A DNA stretch of 64,000 bases from JACQFK01 sp036383955 (lineage in GTDB: Bacteria; Planctomycetota; MHYJ01; JACPRB01), in contig DASVNH010000116.1 of assembly GCA_036383955.1 (NCBI GenBank), positions 11,303-75,302 of the forward strand. The letters run 5' to 3'. Below the pieces are notes generated by a model. That model was not told where the DNA came from. It did not search any database and saw only the letters and a program-made list of their open reading frames with translations. The position numbers were made by a program, and so were the translations under genes. This document shows, piece by piece, positions 15,571-23,967 of the stretch; position 1 is the stretch's first letter, and every line of letters starts with the position of its first letter.

Positions 15571-17326
15571 AGTCCTTAGACCAGTCGGGGTGGGAGTTCG
15601 AGCCTTCCTTCGTGAGCTGGACGAACTCGAAGTCGCCGCTGTCGAAGGGCTTCACGCAGATCTGCCAGGGGCCGTCGGCCGTCGGCGCCCGCGAGAAGAC
15701 GATCATCGTCCCGTCCGGCGAATAGCGCGCGTCGTGCTGGATGTCGGCCCCGAACGTCACCTGCTCCCAGTCCTTGCCGTCGACCGCCACCTGGTGGATG
15801 TGGCCCTTCACCGACTGGCAGAGCAGCCGCCCGCCGTCCCGCGTGAAGGCCGGCGTGCAGCAGGCCTCTTCCGTCTTCAGCTTCGTCGGCGCCCCGCCCG
15901 CCAGCGGGACGAGATAGATCCCGATCTGCTCCTCGTGCCGGCTCGCCACCGCCACCGTCTTGCCGTCGGGCGCGAAGGCCGGCACGCCGCAGCGCTCCCA
16001 GGCCTCCGGCGTGATCCGCTTCTCGGCCCCGCCCGCGAGGGCGCGCACGTAGGTCTGGTTGTCGCGGATGAGGACGATCGACGTCCCGTCGGGCGACCAG
16101 TCGGCCTGCGAGCCCTTCGCGATCATCGCCGCGCCCGAGCCGTCGCGGTTCATCGCCCACACTTCCGGGAAGCCGCCCCGCAGCGTCGTGTAGAGGATCC
16201 TCTTCCCGTCCGGCGAGAACCGCGGATCGGCGTCGGGATGGGCGTCGTCGGTCAGCCGCTTCGCGTCCTTCCCGCTCGCCTTCATGATCCAGAGATCCAG
16301 GCGGCCGTCGCGGTCGCCCACGAAGACGATCGACCCCTTGAGCGTCGACGCGTCGAGCTTGCCGGGGGCGACGGCCTTCGGCGCCTCCTTGGGCGCTTCG
16401 ACGGGCGCCTCGGGAGTCGAGGCGGCGACGTCCTTCTTCTTTCCCTCGCCCGAGCGCGCGCGGCGGAAGCCGTAGCTGTCGGCGCCGAAGCAGGCGTCGG
16501 TGAAGGTCGGGAATTCCTTCGAACGGTAGGCCGCCCGGAGCTTCTCGGCCTCGCAGTCCCACGCCCCGCCGCGGAGGACCCGCTGCTTCTTCTCGTCGCC
16601 GTACCAGTCGTCGCACCACTGCCAGACGTTGCCGTTCATGTCGTAGAGACCGAACGCGTTCGGGGCCTTGCCGCCCACCGGATGCGTCGAGCCGCCCGAA
16701 TTGGCCTTGGACCAGGCGGCCGGGCCCATGACCGAGGGGTCGTCGCCGAGCGCCCAGCGGGTCTTCGACCCCGCGCGGCACGCGAACTCCCACTCGGCCT
16801 CCGTGGGAAGCCGGTAGCCGTCGGCTTCGAAGTCGCAGGCCCAGGTCTTCAGGTCGTAGCAGGGCGTCAGGCCGTCCATCTCGGAGCACTTGTTCAGGAA
16901 GCGGACGGCGGCGGTCCACTGCACGCGCTCGACCGGATTCTTGGGCGCCTTCCGCTTCGCCGGATTGACGCCCATCACCTTCTCGTAGAGCTCCTGCGTG
17001 ACGGGCACGCGGTCCATCCAGAACGCCTTCACCACGGTGTCCCGGGCCGGCTTCTCGTCCTCGCGGCCCGCGTCGTCGCCCATCCGGAACGTCCCGCCCG
17101 GCAGGAGCAGCAGCTCGCCGCCCGCCTTTGAGGAGAAGGAGGGAAGCGCGACGGCCTTTGGAGGAGGGGGAGATTCAGCTCCACAGCCCCAAAGGAGACC
17201 GAGGGATAGAACCAAAGGAGATAAGGAGATGGGACGGATCGGGGGATGGAGCGCGCCTTCTCGAAGGGGCGTTCCCGTGAGCCGCCCCTTCGAGAAGGCG
17301 CGCCTCGATCTCCGCATCCGTCCCAT
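15569..17326 (-). CDS. FGE-sulfatase domain fused to a TolB-like beta-propeller, probable lipoprotein
   Basis: The first half (about residues 75-300) is a formylglycine-generating-enzyme-like domain: PGGTFRMGDDAGREDEKPA, YRLPTEAEWEFACRAG, GLYDMNGNVWQWCDDWY and RVLRGGAWD. The second half (about 335-585) has repeated WD40/TolB-type blades (DPRFSPDGKRILYTT, ADWSPDGTSIVLI, DARYSPDGTMIVFS). LVLSLGLLWGC forms a lipobox, so it is probably exported and lipidated. Whether it keeps oxidase activity or is only a binding domain is unknown. The start is uncertain: I chose the ATG at 17326 because AAGGAG lies 8 nt upstream, but the first 40 residues are encoded by a 21-bp inverted repeat, and a TTG at 17215 just before the hydrophobic stretch is an alternative. 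Confidence 0.8.
   Translation of the reverse strand: MGRMRRSRRAFSKGRLTGTPLREGALHPPIRPISLSPLVLSLGLLWGCGAESPPPPKAVALPSFSSKAGGELLLLPGGTFRMGDDAGREDEKPARDTVVKAFWMDRVPVTQELYEKVMGVNPAKRKAPKNPVERVQWTAAVRFLNKCSEMDGLTPCYDLKTWACDFEADGYRLPTEAEWEFACRAGSKTRWALGDDPSVMGPAAWSKANSGGSTHPVGGKAPNAFGLYDMNGNVWQWCDDWYGDEKKQRVLRGGAWDCEAEKLRAAYRSKEFPTFTDACFGADSYGFRRARSGEGKKKDVAASTPEAPVEAPKEAPKAVAPGKLDASTLKGSIVFVGDRDGRLDLWIMKASGKDAKRLTDDAHPDADPRFSPDGKRILYTTLRGGFPEVWAMNRDGSGAAMIAKGSQADWSPDGTSIVLIRDNQTYVRALAGGAEKRITPEAWERCGVPAFAPDGKTVAVASRHEEQIGIYLVPLAGGAPTKLKTEEACCTPAFTRDGGRLLCQSVKGHIHQVAVDGKDWEQVTFGADIQHDARYSPDGTMIVFSRAPTADGPWQICVKPFDSGDFEFVQLTKEGSNSHPDWSKD
17251..17303. repeat. Perfect 21-bp inverted repeat inside a larger imperfect hairpin (locus F)
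   Basis: GCGCGCCTTCTCGAAGGGGCG (17251-17271) and its exact reverse complement (17283-17303) flank an 11-nt loop. Outside them, AAGGAGATAAGGAGAT...GGGACGGAT (from about 17215) pairs imperfectly with ATCCGTCCCATCACCGTATCTCCTT (to 17340). It lies at the 5' end of the FGE/TolB gene and could control its expression or be an insertion. Confidence 0.8.
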
Positions 17327-17363
17327 CACCGTATCTCCTTCGTTGTCCATCCCCGTATCCCCT

Positions 17364-18902
17364 TTAGTGGCGGGCGCCTTCATGGCCGGCGGGATTCTTC
17401 AGGATCTCCTGGGTCTTCGCGCGGAGCTCGGCGGCGATCGCCGACATCCCCGGCTTCGTCGCCATCAGCAGCGCGGCCTTCTGCCGGAGCGAGCGCACCA
17501 CCCAGCGGCACTCCCCCGCCAGCTCGTCCTGGTTGTCGCCGATGACCACCAGCTCCATCGTCCAGGCCTTCACCTTCTCGGCGTCCATCTCCGCCTTCCG
17601 GAACTCCGCGATCATCGCCGCCACGTGCTCCGGCGTCTTGATCTTCTCCTCGCGCGCCGCGTAGCGCGCCTCCAGCTCGCGGCAGATCGCGTCGAGCTCC
17701 TCGACGGCCTCCTTCGGCTCCGGCCGCGCCGCCAGCCACGCGCGCACCCCGCGCACGAACTCGCGGTAGCGCGTGATCCGCCCCCGGATGTGCTTCACGA
17801 AGACCAGGACCTGGTCGAGGGCCTTTTCGACGTCCGCCTTCCGCGCCTGCTGCTCGCCCTTTCCGTAGATGCCGTTCAGGACGTCGCGCGTATGGCAGGT
17901 CGCCCAGCCCTTGTTCTCCGACTTCTGCCCCTCCTGGTCCAGGATGTACTCGCAGGGGCCCTGGCCGAGGGTGTTGCGGGCGACGTCCACCACCGTGAAG
18001 ACCTCCGCGGGCGTCTCCGGCACGCGGTTGAACGGGTAGATCAAGGCCGGGCCGCGCATCACGATCGCCTCGTGTTTGAGCGGCTGCAGCGAGGCCCGGC
18101 CCTTCTCGTCCGACCAGGCGGGATACAGGAAGGTCTTCAGCACGGTCGTCCAGCGCTTGCGGTCCGCCTTGATCCGCTCCTCGCCGCCGCCCAGCCAGGC
18201 CGGCTTCACGTAGTGGTCCCCCCGGTGCAGCAGCAGGTCCCAGCTGTCCGTCAGGTCGTTCGAGCGCGTGAAGTCCACCCGCCAGGCCGCGCGGTACGGC
18301 ATCGTCCAGTCCAGCTCCATCACGTGGCCCGGCGCGGCGACCTCCGCCGCGTGCCAGATCCCTTTCGCTTCGAGCGGCGCGATCCAGATCCGCGACGTCC
18401 CGAACGCGATCTCCGAGCCCGTGACGAGCCCCTGGTCCGCGGCGAGCCGGACGTCCTGCGCCTTGTTCTCGAAGACGCACATGACGATCGCGTCGCCGGA
18501 GGCCGTCGGATGCAGCAGGAAGTTCTCGCTCGGCACCTCGACGCTCGCGAGCGGGATCTTGCGGGCGTCGATCACGATGTCGTCCGAGAAGAAGTCGGGC
18601 AGCACGGCGAAGCGGCCCGGGCAGCCGACGCGCAGCGTCCTGGCGTTCTTGAGGGGCGCGACTTCCACCGCGACGTCCCCGCGCTTGAGCTTGAAGGCGA
18701 GCTTGGAGCCGTCTTCAAACGTCGCGTGGACGATGCCTTTCTCGACGGCCTCCGCCGACGCGAGCTTGCCGCCGAGGGTGGCGCGGCCCTGGAGGTCGAC
18801 CGGCGCGCCGGCCTTGAACGTCACGGTGACGCGGCCGTTGCTCAATTCGGCCTGGAGGGCGAACAGCCCTTCGACCATGCTCAGGGCAAGCAGCGCGATC
18901 AT
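17364..18902 (-). CDS. Exported protein of an unnamed family (paralogue of the 32.3-kb gene)
   Basis: The 512-residue product begins with a hydrophobic leader (MIALLALSMVEGLFALQ), part of which (ALSMVEG) is encoded by a palindromic repeat, and ends in a helical region. It shares many blocks with the 562-residue protein at 32.3 kb: PSENFLLH, DWTMPYRAAWRVDFTR, GPCEYILDQEGQKSE, VKHIRGRI, DNQDELAGECRW and a final RH. I cannot match the pair to a named family. The N-terminal half looks beta-rich (perhaps carbohydrate-related) and the C-terminal third is all-alpha. Its ATG overlaps the stop of the SGNH gene by 4 nt, placing it third in an MBOAT-SGNH operon. A role in the same envelope-polymer pathway is an inference from context. 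Confidence 0.75.
   Translation of the reverse strand: MIALLALSMVEGLFALQAELSNGRVTVTFKAGAPVDLQGRATLGGKLASAEAVEKGIVHATFEDGSKLAFKLKRGDVAVEVAPLKNARTLRVGCPGRFAVLPDFFSDDIVIDARKIPLASVEVPSENFLLHPTASGDAIVMCVFENKAQDVRLAADQGLVTGSEIAFGTSRIWIAPLEAKGIWHAAEVAAPGHVMELDWTMPYRAAWRVDFTRSNDLTDSWDLLLHRGDHYVKPAWLGGGEERIKADRKRWTTVLKTFLYPAWSDEKGRASLQPLKHEAIVMRGPALIYPFNRVPETPAEVFTVVDVARNTLGQGPCEYILDQEGQKSENKGWATCHTRDVLNGIYGKGEQQARKADVEKALDQVLVFVKHIRGRITRYREFVRGVRAWLAARPEPKEAVEELDAICRELEARYAAREEKIKTPEHVAAMIAEFRKAEMDAEKVKAWTMELVVIGDNQDELAGECRWVVRSLRQKAALLMATKPGMSAIAAELRAKTQEILKNPAGHEGARH
18866..18887. repeat. CCCTTCGAC..GCTCAGGGC palindrome inside signal-peptide codons
   Basis: GCCCTTCGACCATGCTCAGGGC lies in the 5' coding part of the 17364-18902 gene. 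On the coding strand it gives ALSMVEG within the leader. The same element occurs at 35554-35575 and 38562-38583, and a longer relative is at 25551-25578. Confidence 0.75.
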
Positions 18903-19960
18903 GGCTTCCAGTCTAACAGCTGCCGGGCCAGGATCTCGTAGCCCTTGGAGAGAGGATGGCTGGCGTCGCCGTAGGTTTCGGTCGGCAGGGCGGCCGGCAC
19001 GAACGCGGGCACGTTCATCCCGCGGAGCTTCGCCGCGATGGCGTCGCGCAGCGTCGCGTAGCGCGCGAGGCTCTCCGGCTTGCACATATGCTCGTTGAAG
19101 GGGCCCACGACCACCACGACGCGGTTGTCGCGGGACCGGAGGATGTCGAGGGCGCGGAGGAACTGGGTGAACTGGAACGACTCCTCGAGGGCCATCCAGG
19201 GGAAGTCGACGGCCCTCCCGCCGTTCTCCACCCAGGAGATCGGCGAGTGCAGCAGCGTGTCCGAGGGCGGCGGAACCTTCAGGGTGACCCGCCGCGCGGG
19301 GTTCTCCGCCGGATTCTTCGTCGTCCAGGACGGCACCGAAAGGCCGTCGAAGTAGGCCGCCTGGAGATGGCCCGTCCAGCCGCGGAACTGGAGGTTGCGG
19401 TCCACGACGCGGCTGAGGCGGGTTTCGATGTCGTCCTTGTAGCAGGGGATCGACGGCGAGAACTGCGGGGCGAGCGCGGCGTGGTTGAACTTGAACTCCT
19501 CCTTTTCGCGGAGGTCGTGCTTGGGCGAGCTCATCCAGAGCGGGTTGCACTGGAGGATCACGTTCTTGCCGCGGACGGCGCCGCCGAAGTGCTCGACGAG
19601 GCCGGCGAGGGCGGCGGGATGGGCGCCGTCGAGGCCCAGGTTCGCGTAGCGCTCCGTCCCCGAGAGCGCGTTGAGGTGATCCGACAGCGTCTCGCCCGGC
19701 TTCACGTACTGGCCCCAGACCACCGAGTCGCCGATGAGGACGGTGTCGCGGGACTCGACGGCCCGGGCCGCCCAGCGCGCGTAATGCGCGTAGTCGTTGC
19801 TGAGCTCGTACGGCATCCGGTAGGTCTTCCCCGCCTCGAGCGGCTCGAGGACGGGCCAGATCCGCGGCGCGGACAGCATCACGGCGAGGCCGAACACGGC
19901 CACGACCGCCCACTGGGGCAGCGTCAGCTTGAGCCGATGGGAGCTGGTGAATTCGTCCAT
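18899..19960 (-). CDS. SGNH-type esterase/acetyltransferase partner of MBOAT
   Basis: The 353-residue protein has an N-terminal signal anchor (about 15-32) and an SGNH fold: the IGDSVVWG block with the nucleophile Ser, a conserved Asn in ILQCNPLWMS, and the C-terminal DASHPL block holding the Asp-x-x-His pair. Its arrangement next to an AlgI-like MBOAT resembles AlgJ/AlgX-type or PatB-type proteins, which move acetyl groups onto exported polysaccharide or peptidoglycan in the periplasm. It starts one base after the MBOAT stop and its own stop overlaps the next gene by 4 nt, so all three are one operon. The acetyltransferase role is inferred from the pairing; the catalytic triad is visible. 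Confidence 0.8.
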   Translation of the reverse strand: MDEFTSSHRLKLTLPQWAVVAVFGLAVMLSAPRIWPVLEPLEAGKTYRMPYELSNDYAHYARWAARAVESRDTVLIGDSVVWGQYVKPGETLSDHLNALSGTERYANLGLDGAHPAALAGLVEHFGGAVRGKNVILQCNPLWMSSPKHDLREKEEFKFNHAALAPQFSPSIPCYKDDIETRLSRVVDRNLQFRGWTGHLQAAYFDGLSVPSWTTKNPAENPARRVTLKVPPPSDTLLHSPISWVENGGRAVDFPWMALEESFQFTQFLRALDILRSRDNRVVVVVGPFNEHMCKPESLARYATLRDAIAAKLRGMNVPAFVPAALPTETYGDASHPLSKGYEILARQLLDWKP

Positions 19961-19961
19961 A

Positions 19962-21326
19962 TCAAAACTGGAAGTAGATGAAGGCCTGGTTTCCCGACTG
20001 CGCCACGATGGCCAGGTACGCGACCATGGCGCAGGCCGCCGCCACCTGCACGGGGGCCCACTCGACGACCTTCCGCGCCTTGGAGCTTTCCGCGAGGAAC
20101 TGCCAGGCCCAGACGGCGCCGATCATGGCCAGCATCATCGCCGGCATCCCGGACCGGCCCCAGGGGGCCGTGAACATCCGGGAGATCACGAGCCAGGCGT
20201 CGCCCACGGAGGCCGCGCGGAAGAAGACCCAGCAGAGGCAGACGAAGACGAAGACGGCGGCCTGCTTGAGGACGCGCGGCACGCGGTCGCGGTAGAAGGC
20301 CGTCAGCTCCAGCTCGCGGGTAACCACGCGGCCGATCGCGTGCAGGGCGCCCCAGATCACGAACGTCCAGGCGGCTCCGTGCCAGATGCCCGAGATGAGC
20401 ATGGTGATGACCATGTTACGGTAGGTCATCCACTTGCCGCCGCGGTTGCCGCCGAGCGGGAAATAGACGTAGTCCTTGAACCAGGTCGAGAGGCTGATGT
20501 GCCAGCGGCCCCAGAAGTCGCCCAGGCCGGTGGCCACGTAAGGATTGTTGAAATTGAGCATGAAGCGGAAGCCCATCATGCGGCCCACGCCGCGGGCCAT
20601 GTCCGTGTAGCCCGAGAAGTCGAAGTAGATCTGCCAGGCGAACGCGATCGTCCCGAGCACGAGCGCGGAGGCCGGCTGCTCCCCGGGAGACGCATAGACC
20701 TGGTCCACGTAGGGGCCGAGGTAGTCCGCGAGGGCGATCTTCTTGAAGAGCCCGACCAGGAAGTGGCTCAGGCCCTCCGTGAGGTCGTCCTTCGTGATCG
20801 TCGGCGCCTTCTGGAGCTGCGGCAGCAGGTTGCTCGCCCGCTCGATCGGGCCGGCCACGAGCTGGGGGAAGAGCGATACGAACGCGGCGAAGCGGATCAG
20901 GCTCTTCTCGACCGGAATGTCGCCGCGATAGACGTCGATCGTGTAGCTCATCGACTGGAACGTGAAGAACGAGATGCCCACCGGCAGGGCCAGCTGGGCC
21001 ACCGGCAGGGGGATCCCGATCGCCGCCAGGTTCTGGGCGGCGAAGCCCCAGTACTTGTAGAAGCCGAGGAGGCCGAGGTTGCTGACGAGGCTGAGCGTGA
21101 TCCAGAGCTTCTTGCGCGTCCCCTTCCCGATCAGGATCCCCATGTACCAGTCGAAGGCGGTCGTCGCCGCGATGAGGATCAGGTTGAACGGGTCCCACCA
21201 GCCGTAGAAGACGTACGACCAGATCAGGAGCCAGACGTTCATGACCTGGACGTTCTTCCGGGTCAGCAGGTAGATGGGAAAGACCGCCAGCATGAACAGG
21301 GCGAAGATCCAGGTGTGAAAGAACAT
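19962..21326 (-). CDS. MBOAT family O-acyltransferase (AlgI-like)
   Basis: The 454-residue membrane protein has about 10-12 hydrophobic helices and the AlgI/DltB signature: YFDFSGYTDMARGVGRMMGF, NFNNPYVATGLGDFWGRWHISLS and the catalytic His in ISGIWHGAAWTFVIWG. Such proteins carry acyl (usually acetyl) groups across the cytoplasmic membrane for transfer to exported polymers. It is the first gene of an operon with the SGNH protein (1-bp gap). The ATG at 21326 is preceded by a 98-bp spacer holding GCTCCAA repeats. The polymer acceptor cannot be told from sequence; alginate itself is unlikely, since no alginate genes are nearby. Confidence 0.92.
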   Translation of the reverse strand: MFFHTWIFALFMLAVFPIYLLTRKNVQVMNVWLLIWSYVFYGWWDPFNLILIAATTAFDWYMGILIGKGTRKKLWITLSLVSNLGLLGFYKYWGFAAQNLAAIGIPLPVAQLALPVGISFFTFQSMSYTIDVYRGDIPVEKSLIRFAAFVSLFPQLVAGPIERASNLLPQLQKAPTITKDDLTEGLSHFLVGLFKKIALADYLGPYVDQVYASPGEQPASALVLGTIAFAWQIYFDFSGYTDMARGVGRMMGFRFMLNFNNPYVATGLGDFWGRWHISLSTWFKDYVYFPLGGNRGGKWMTYRNMVITMLISGIWHGAAWTFVIWGALHAIGRVVTRELELTAFYRDRVPRVLKQAAVFVFVCLCWVFFRAASVGDAWLVISRMFTAPWGRSGMPAMMLAMIGAVWAWQFLAESSKARKVVEWAPVQVAAACAMVAYLAIVAQSGNQAFIYFQF

Positions 21327-21336
21327 CTAGCGACGA

Positions 21337-21388
21337 GCTCCAAGCGCCAAGCTCCAAGCTCCAAGGGACGGGCGACGAAGAGCTCCAA
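21337..21388. repeat. Heptamer repeat (locus G)
   Basis: GCTCCAA, GCGCCAA, GCTCCAA, GCTCCAA are in tandem (21337-21364) with one more GCTCCAA at 21382-21388. They lie in the 98-bp spacer between the FGE lipoprotein stop (21425) and the MBOAT start, on the same transcript direction. No matching inverted arm is obvious here. Confidence 0.75.
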
Positions 21389-21424
21389 GACGCGGGCGCC
21401 AGGACGGAGGCACGGGAGTCATCC

Positions 21425-22249
21425 TCATTTGCCGGGCGCCGCGTTCCGGACGCAGCGGAAGCCCATGGTGTCCGGAGCCAGGCAGGCGTCGGTGAAGCCG
21501 GGGTTCTCGGCCCCGCGGGCGGCGCAGCGGAGCCGCTCCTCGTTCGACGCCCAGGAGCCGCCCCGCAGGACGTAGCGCTCGCCGTCGGCCGGCGGCCCGC
21601 CCTTCGCGTACGCGTCCTTCGCGTAGACGTCGTCGCACCACTCCGCCACGTTCCCGTGCATGTCGTGGAGGCCGAACGCGTTCGGCCGCTTCGTCGCCAC
21701 CGGATGCGTCCGCTTCTCCGCGTTCGCCCCGTACCAGGCGTGGTCCTTCAGGCGCTTCGGGTCCGACCCGTACGTGTAATCCTTCCCGCTCCCCGCCCGG
21801 CAGGCGTACTCCCACTCCGCCTCCGTGGGAAGTCGATAGCCGCTCTTCGTCCGGTCGCACGCGGCCGTCTCCTCGTCGTAGCAGGGCTGCAGGCCCTCCG
21901 CCTTCGAGCGCGTGTTGCAGAACAGCGCCGCCTTGGTCCAGGGCATCAGCTCGACGGGATTCGACGCCCCTTTGAACTTCGAGGGATTCGGCACTTTCAG
22001 GCGGTCGAGCTCCCCCTGCGTCACTTCGGTCCGGTCCATGTAGAAGGCCTCGACCTTCACCATCCGCGTGGGCTTCTCGTCGTCCTTCCCGGTCTCGCTG
22101 CCCATGCGGAACTCGCCGGCGGGGATGAGGAGCATCTCGACGCCCGACTTCGTCGTCATCGGCTTGAGATCCTTCGGCGGCTCCGGCGCGGGGCCGTCGT
22201 CGGGCGGTTCACAGCCGAGCAGGAGCGCGAGCGCCAGCGCGCGCCTCAC
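21425..22249 (-). CDS. FGE-sulfatase domain lipoprotein
   Basis: The 274-residue product begins at a GTG (VRRALALALLLGCEPP) with the lipobox LLLGC, so it is a predicted lipoprotein. The rest is a formylglycine-generating-enzyme-like domain: IPAGEFRMGSETGKDDEKPT, MDRTEVTQGE, YRLPTEAEWEYACRAG, FGLHDMHGNVAEWCDD and LRGGSWASNEERLRCAARG. Many such proteins in Planctomycetes are thought to be binding or signalling domains and not sulfatase activators. I see no sulfatase nearby. The GTG overlaps the TGA of the TolB-like gene by 4 nt (GTGA), which decides the start. It is the last gene of the sigma/TolB/FGE operon. It is similar in domain to the 15.6-kb protein but lacks the propeller. Confidence 0.85.
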   Translation of the reverse strand: MRRALALALLLGCEPPDDGPAPEPPKDLKPMTTKSGVEMLLIPAGEFRMGSETGKDDEKPTRMVKVEAFYMDRTEVTQGELDRLKVPNPSKFKGASNPVELMPWTKAALFCNTRSKAEGLQPCYDEETAACDRTKSGYRLPTEAEWEYACRAGSGKDYTYGSDPKRLKDHAWYGANAEKRTHPVATKRPNAFGLHDMHGNVAEWCDDVYAKDAYAKGGPPADGERYVLRGGSWASNEERLRCAARGAENPGFTDACLAPDTMGFRCVRNAAPGK

Positions 22250-23376
22250 TTGACGAAGATCCAATCCGGCTCCTTGAAGGACTTGCCGTCCTTCGTGACC
22301 AGGGTGAACTTCGACGTCCCGTTCGCGTCGCAGACGCCGATGTTCCAGTCGGGGGCGTCGACGCCCGGGAACTCCGGCAGCAGGCCCTTGAGGTTCTTGC
22401 CCTTTTTCTTGGGGCCGTAGCTGAAGGCGATGTACTTGCCGTCGGGCGACCAGTCGCAGTGGTAGGTCTCGACCGGGTCCTTGCTCTCCATGACGTTGTG
22501 GATGTTCGACGCCTTGGGCGGGGAGACGGAGAAGTCGACGTCCGCCACGCCCACCGCGTAGTCGCCGTGGCCCCAGGCGATCCGCTTGCCGTCGGGGCTC
22601 ACGTCGGGCCGGCAGCCGCTGAGCCCCAGGTCGAACACGCCCTCGCCCTCGGCCTCGATCGCGAGGATGTTGTGCTTGAAGCCCATGCCGCCGTGCACCG
22701 TCGACACGAACCACTTGCCGTCGGGCGTCCAGTTGAGCGTGTAGAGGTGGTGCAGCTTCGCGTTGGGATGGTCGCGCGTCTTGCCGCTCGGGAGGTCGAA
22801 GATCCGCAGGCCCTTGGTCACGAAGTCGGCCATGTTGAAGGCCTCGAACTCCGCGGGCAGGTAGGCGACGGCCGAGCTGTCCGCCTTCCAGCAGGGCTCG
22901 CGCGAGTTGTCGGCGATCTTGCGACGGCCCGAGCCGTCGACGTTCATGAGATACAGGTTCCGGACCTTCGAATCGCCCTTCGTCTCGTCGGCGCAGAAGA
23001 CGATCTTGGTGCCGTCGGGCGAGACCTTCGGATAGAGCTCGTCGACCTCCCCCGTCACCGTGAGGTTCACCGGGTTCGAGCCGTCCGCGTTCATCGCGTA
23101 GAGCTCCCAGTTGCCGTCGCGGTTGCTCTCGCAGACGATCCGGTGGCGCACGCTTTTGAGCTCGGCCGCCAGCTCCTGGCCGGCCAGGACGGGATCCTCC
23201 GACGGCGCCGCCAGCACCCACACCAGGCCGGCCAGCAGCCCCGCCGCGGCCAGCGCGATCAGGACGTCGAACCGCCGCTTCGGCGACGCCGTCTCCCCCC
23301 GCTTCGCCCGCGCGAGGATGGCCTCGGGCGCCGGGGCCGGCCTCAGCCGCGCCAGACGCTCTTCCAACTCATCCAT
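22246..23376 (-). CDS. Membrane-anchored TolB-like beta-propeller, probable sigma-factor partner
   Basis: The 376-residue protein has a short cytoplasmic N-terminus (about 35 residues), one membrane helix (about 37-57, IALAAAGLLAGLVWVLAA) and an exported propeller built of TolB/WD40-type blades (YPKVSPDGTKIVF, LNWTPDGKWFVST, RPDVSPDGKRIAWG, CDWSPDGKYIAFS). It follows the ECF sigma gene with an 8-nt overlap, the position usually taken by an anti-sigma factor. The N-terminal segment (MDELEERLARLRPAPAPE) lacks the zinc motif, so if it is an anti-sigma factor it is a non-zinc type. It probably senses an outside signal and passes it to the sigma factor; that is an inference from gene order. Confidence 0.85.
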   Translation of the reverse strand: MDELEERLARLRPAPAPEAILARAKRGETASPKRRFDVLIALAAAGLLAGLVWVLAAPSEDPVLAGQELAAELKSVRHRIVCESNRDGNWELYAMNADGSNPVNLTVTGEVDELYPKVSPDGTKIVFCADETKGDSKVRNLYLMNVDGSGRRKIADNSREPCWKADSSAVAYLPAEFEAFNMADFVTKGLRIFDLPSGKTRDHPNAKLHHLYTLNWTPDGKWFVSTVHGGMGFKHNILAIEAEGEGVFDLGLSGCRPDVSPDGKRIAWGHGDYAVGVADVDFSVSPPKASNIHNVMESKDPVETYHCDWSPDGKYIAFSYGPKKKGKNLKGLLPEFPGVDAPDWNIGVCDANGTSKFTLVTKDGKSFKEPDWIFVK

Positions 23377-23878
23377 GGCGTTCTCCCAGGACTTCCTTCA
23401 ACGCGGCCAGGCCGCGGTAGTACCGATGCTCGAACGTCTTCTCGGAGACCCCCGTCACGGCCGCCGCGTCCGGAAACGAAAGGTCGCTCCAGATCTTCAG
23501 GACCACCGCCTCGCGCTCCTCCGTCGGGATCGCGCGCAGGGCCGCTTCCGCCCGACGTCCGAAGTCCGCCCGCTCGGCCTCTTCCACGGGGTCGGCGGGC
23601 TCGGCGAAGTAGGGAGTCGACGCCTTCCGCGCCAGCCGCCGCGAACGCAGCGCGTTGAGGGCCTCGTTCCGGACCGCCCGGAAGAGATAGCCGCGGTCGG
23701 ACGCGATCTCCTCCGGCGGCCCCGAGGCGATGAGGCGGACGAAGACGTTCTGGAGGACGTCCTCCGCCGCCGCCCGGTCGGACAGCAGGGAGGCGGCATA
23801 GAGGAGGAGCCGGTCGGCGTGCCGGCGCCAGAGCTGCTCGCAGCGGTCGACGTCCATCCAAGCGGGGGCCAGGAGCAT
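23369..23878 (-). CDS. ECF RNA polymerase sigma factor
   Basis: The 169-residue protein shows region 2 (AAAEDVLQNVFVRLIAS, DRGYLFRAVRNEALNALRSRRLARK) and region 4 (AIPTEEREAVVLKIWSDLSFPDAAAVTGVSEKTFEHRYYRGLAALKEVL) of ECF sigma factors. The ATG at 23878 is one option; an ATG at 23857 (MDVDRCEQLW) gives a more typical N-terminus. TACAAT (23918-23923, reverse strand) is a possible -10 box 39 nt upstream, next to a perfect 33-bp palindrome shared with the divergent PQQ-type gene. It leads an operon with the TolB-like sensor and the FGE lipoprotein, and probably directs its own transcription, as is common in the family. Confidence 0.9.
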   Translation of the reverse strand: MLLAPAWMDVDRCEQLWRRHADRLLLYAASLLSDRAAAEDVLQNVFVRLIASGPPEEIASDRGYLFRAVRNEALNALRSRRLARKASTPYFAEPADPVEEAERADFGRRAEAALRAIPTEEREAVVLKIWSDLSFPDAAAVTGVSEKTFEHRYYRGLAALKEVLGERHG

Positions 23879-23917
23879 GCCCCCTGTGACACCCGAGGGC
23901 CCCCGACCTCCCCGGGA

Positions 23918-23959
23918 ATTGTACGTGTTAACGAAATGACGCGGTCATTTCGTTAACAT
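23918..23959. promoter_or_regulatory. Perfect 15-3-15 palindrome between two divergent promoters
   Basis: TGTTAACGAAATGAC (23926-23940) and GTCATTTCGTTAACA (23944-23958) are exact reverse complements around GCG. Leftward, TACAAT (23918-23923) lies just outside the palindrome. Rightward, TAACAT (23954-23959) overlaps its end and stands 8 nt before the ATG at 23968. The palindrome therefore covers the -35 zone of both transcripts and is a strong operator candidate for a dimeric regulator. Confidence 0.7.
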
Positions 23960-23967
23960 GAACGCGC

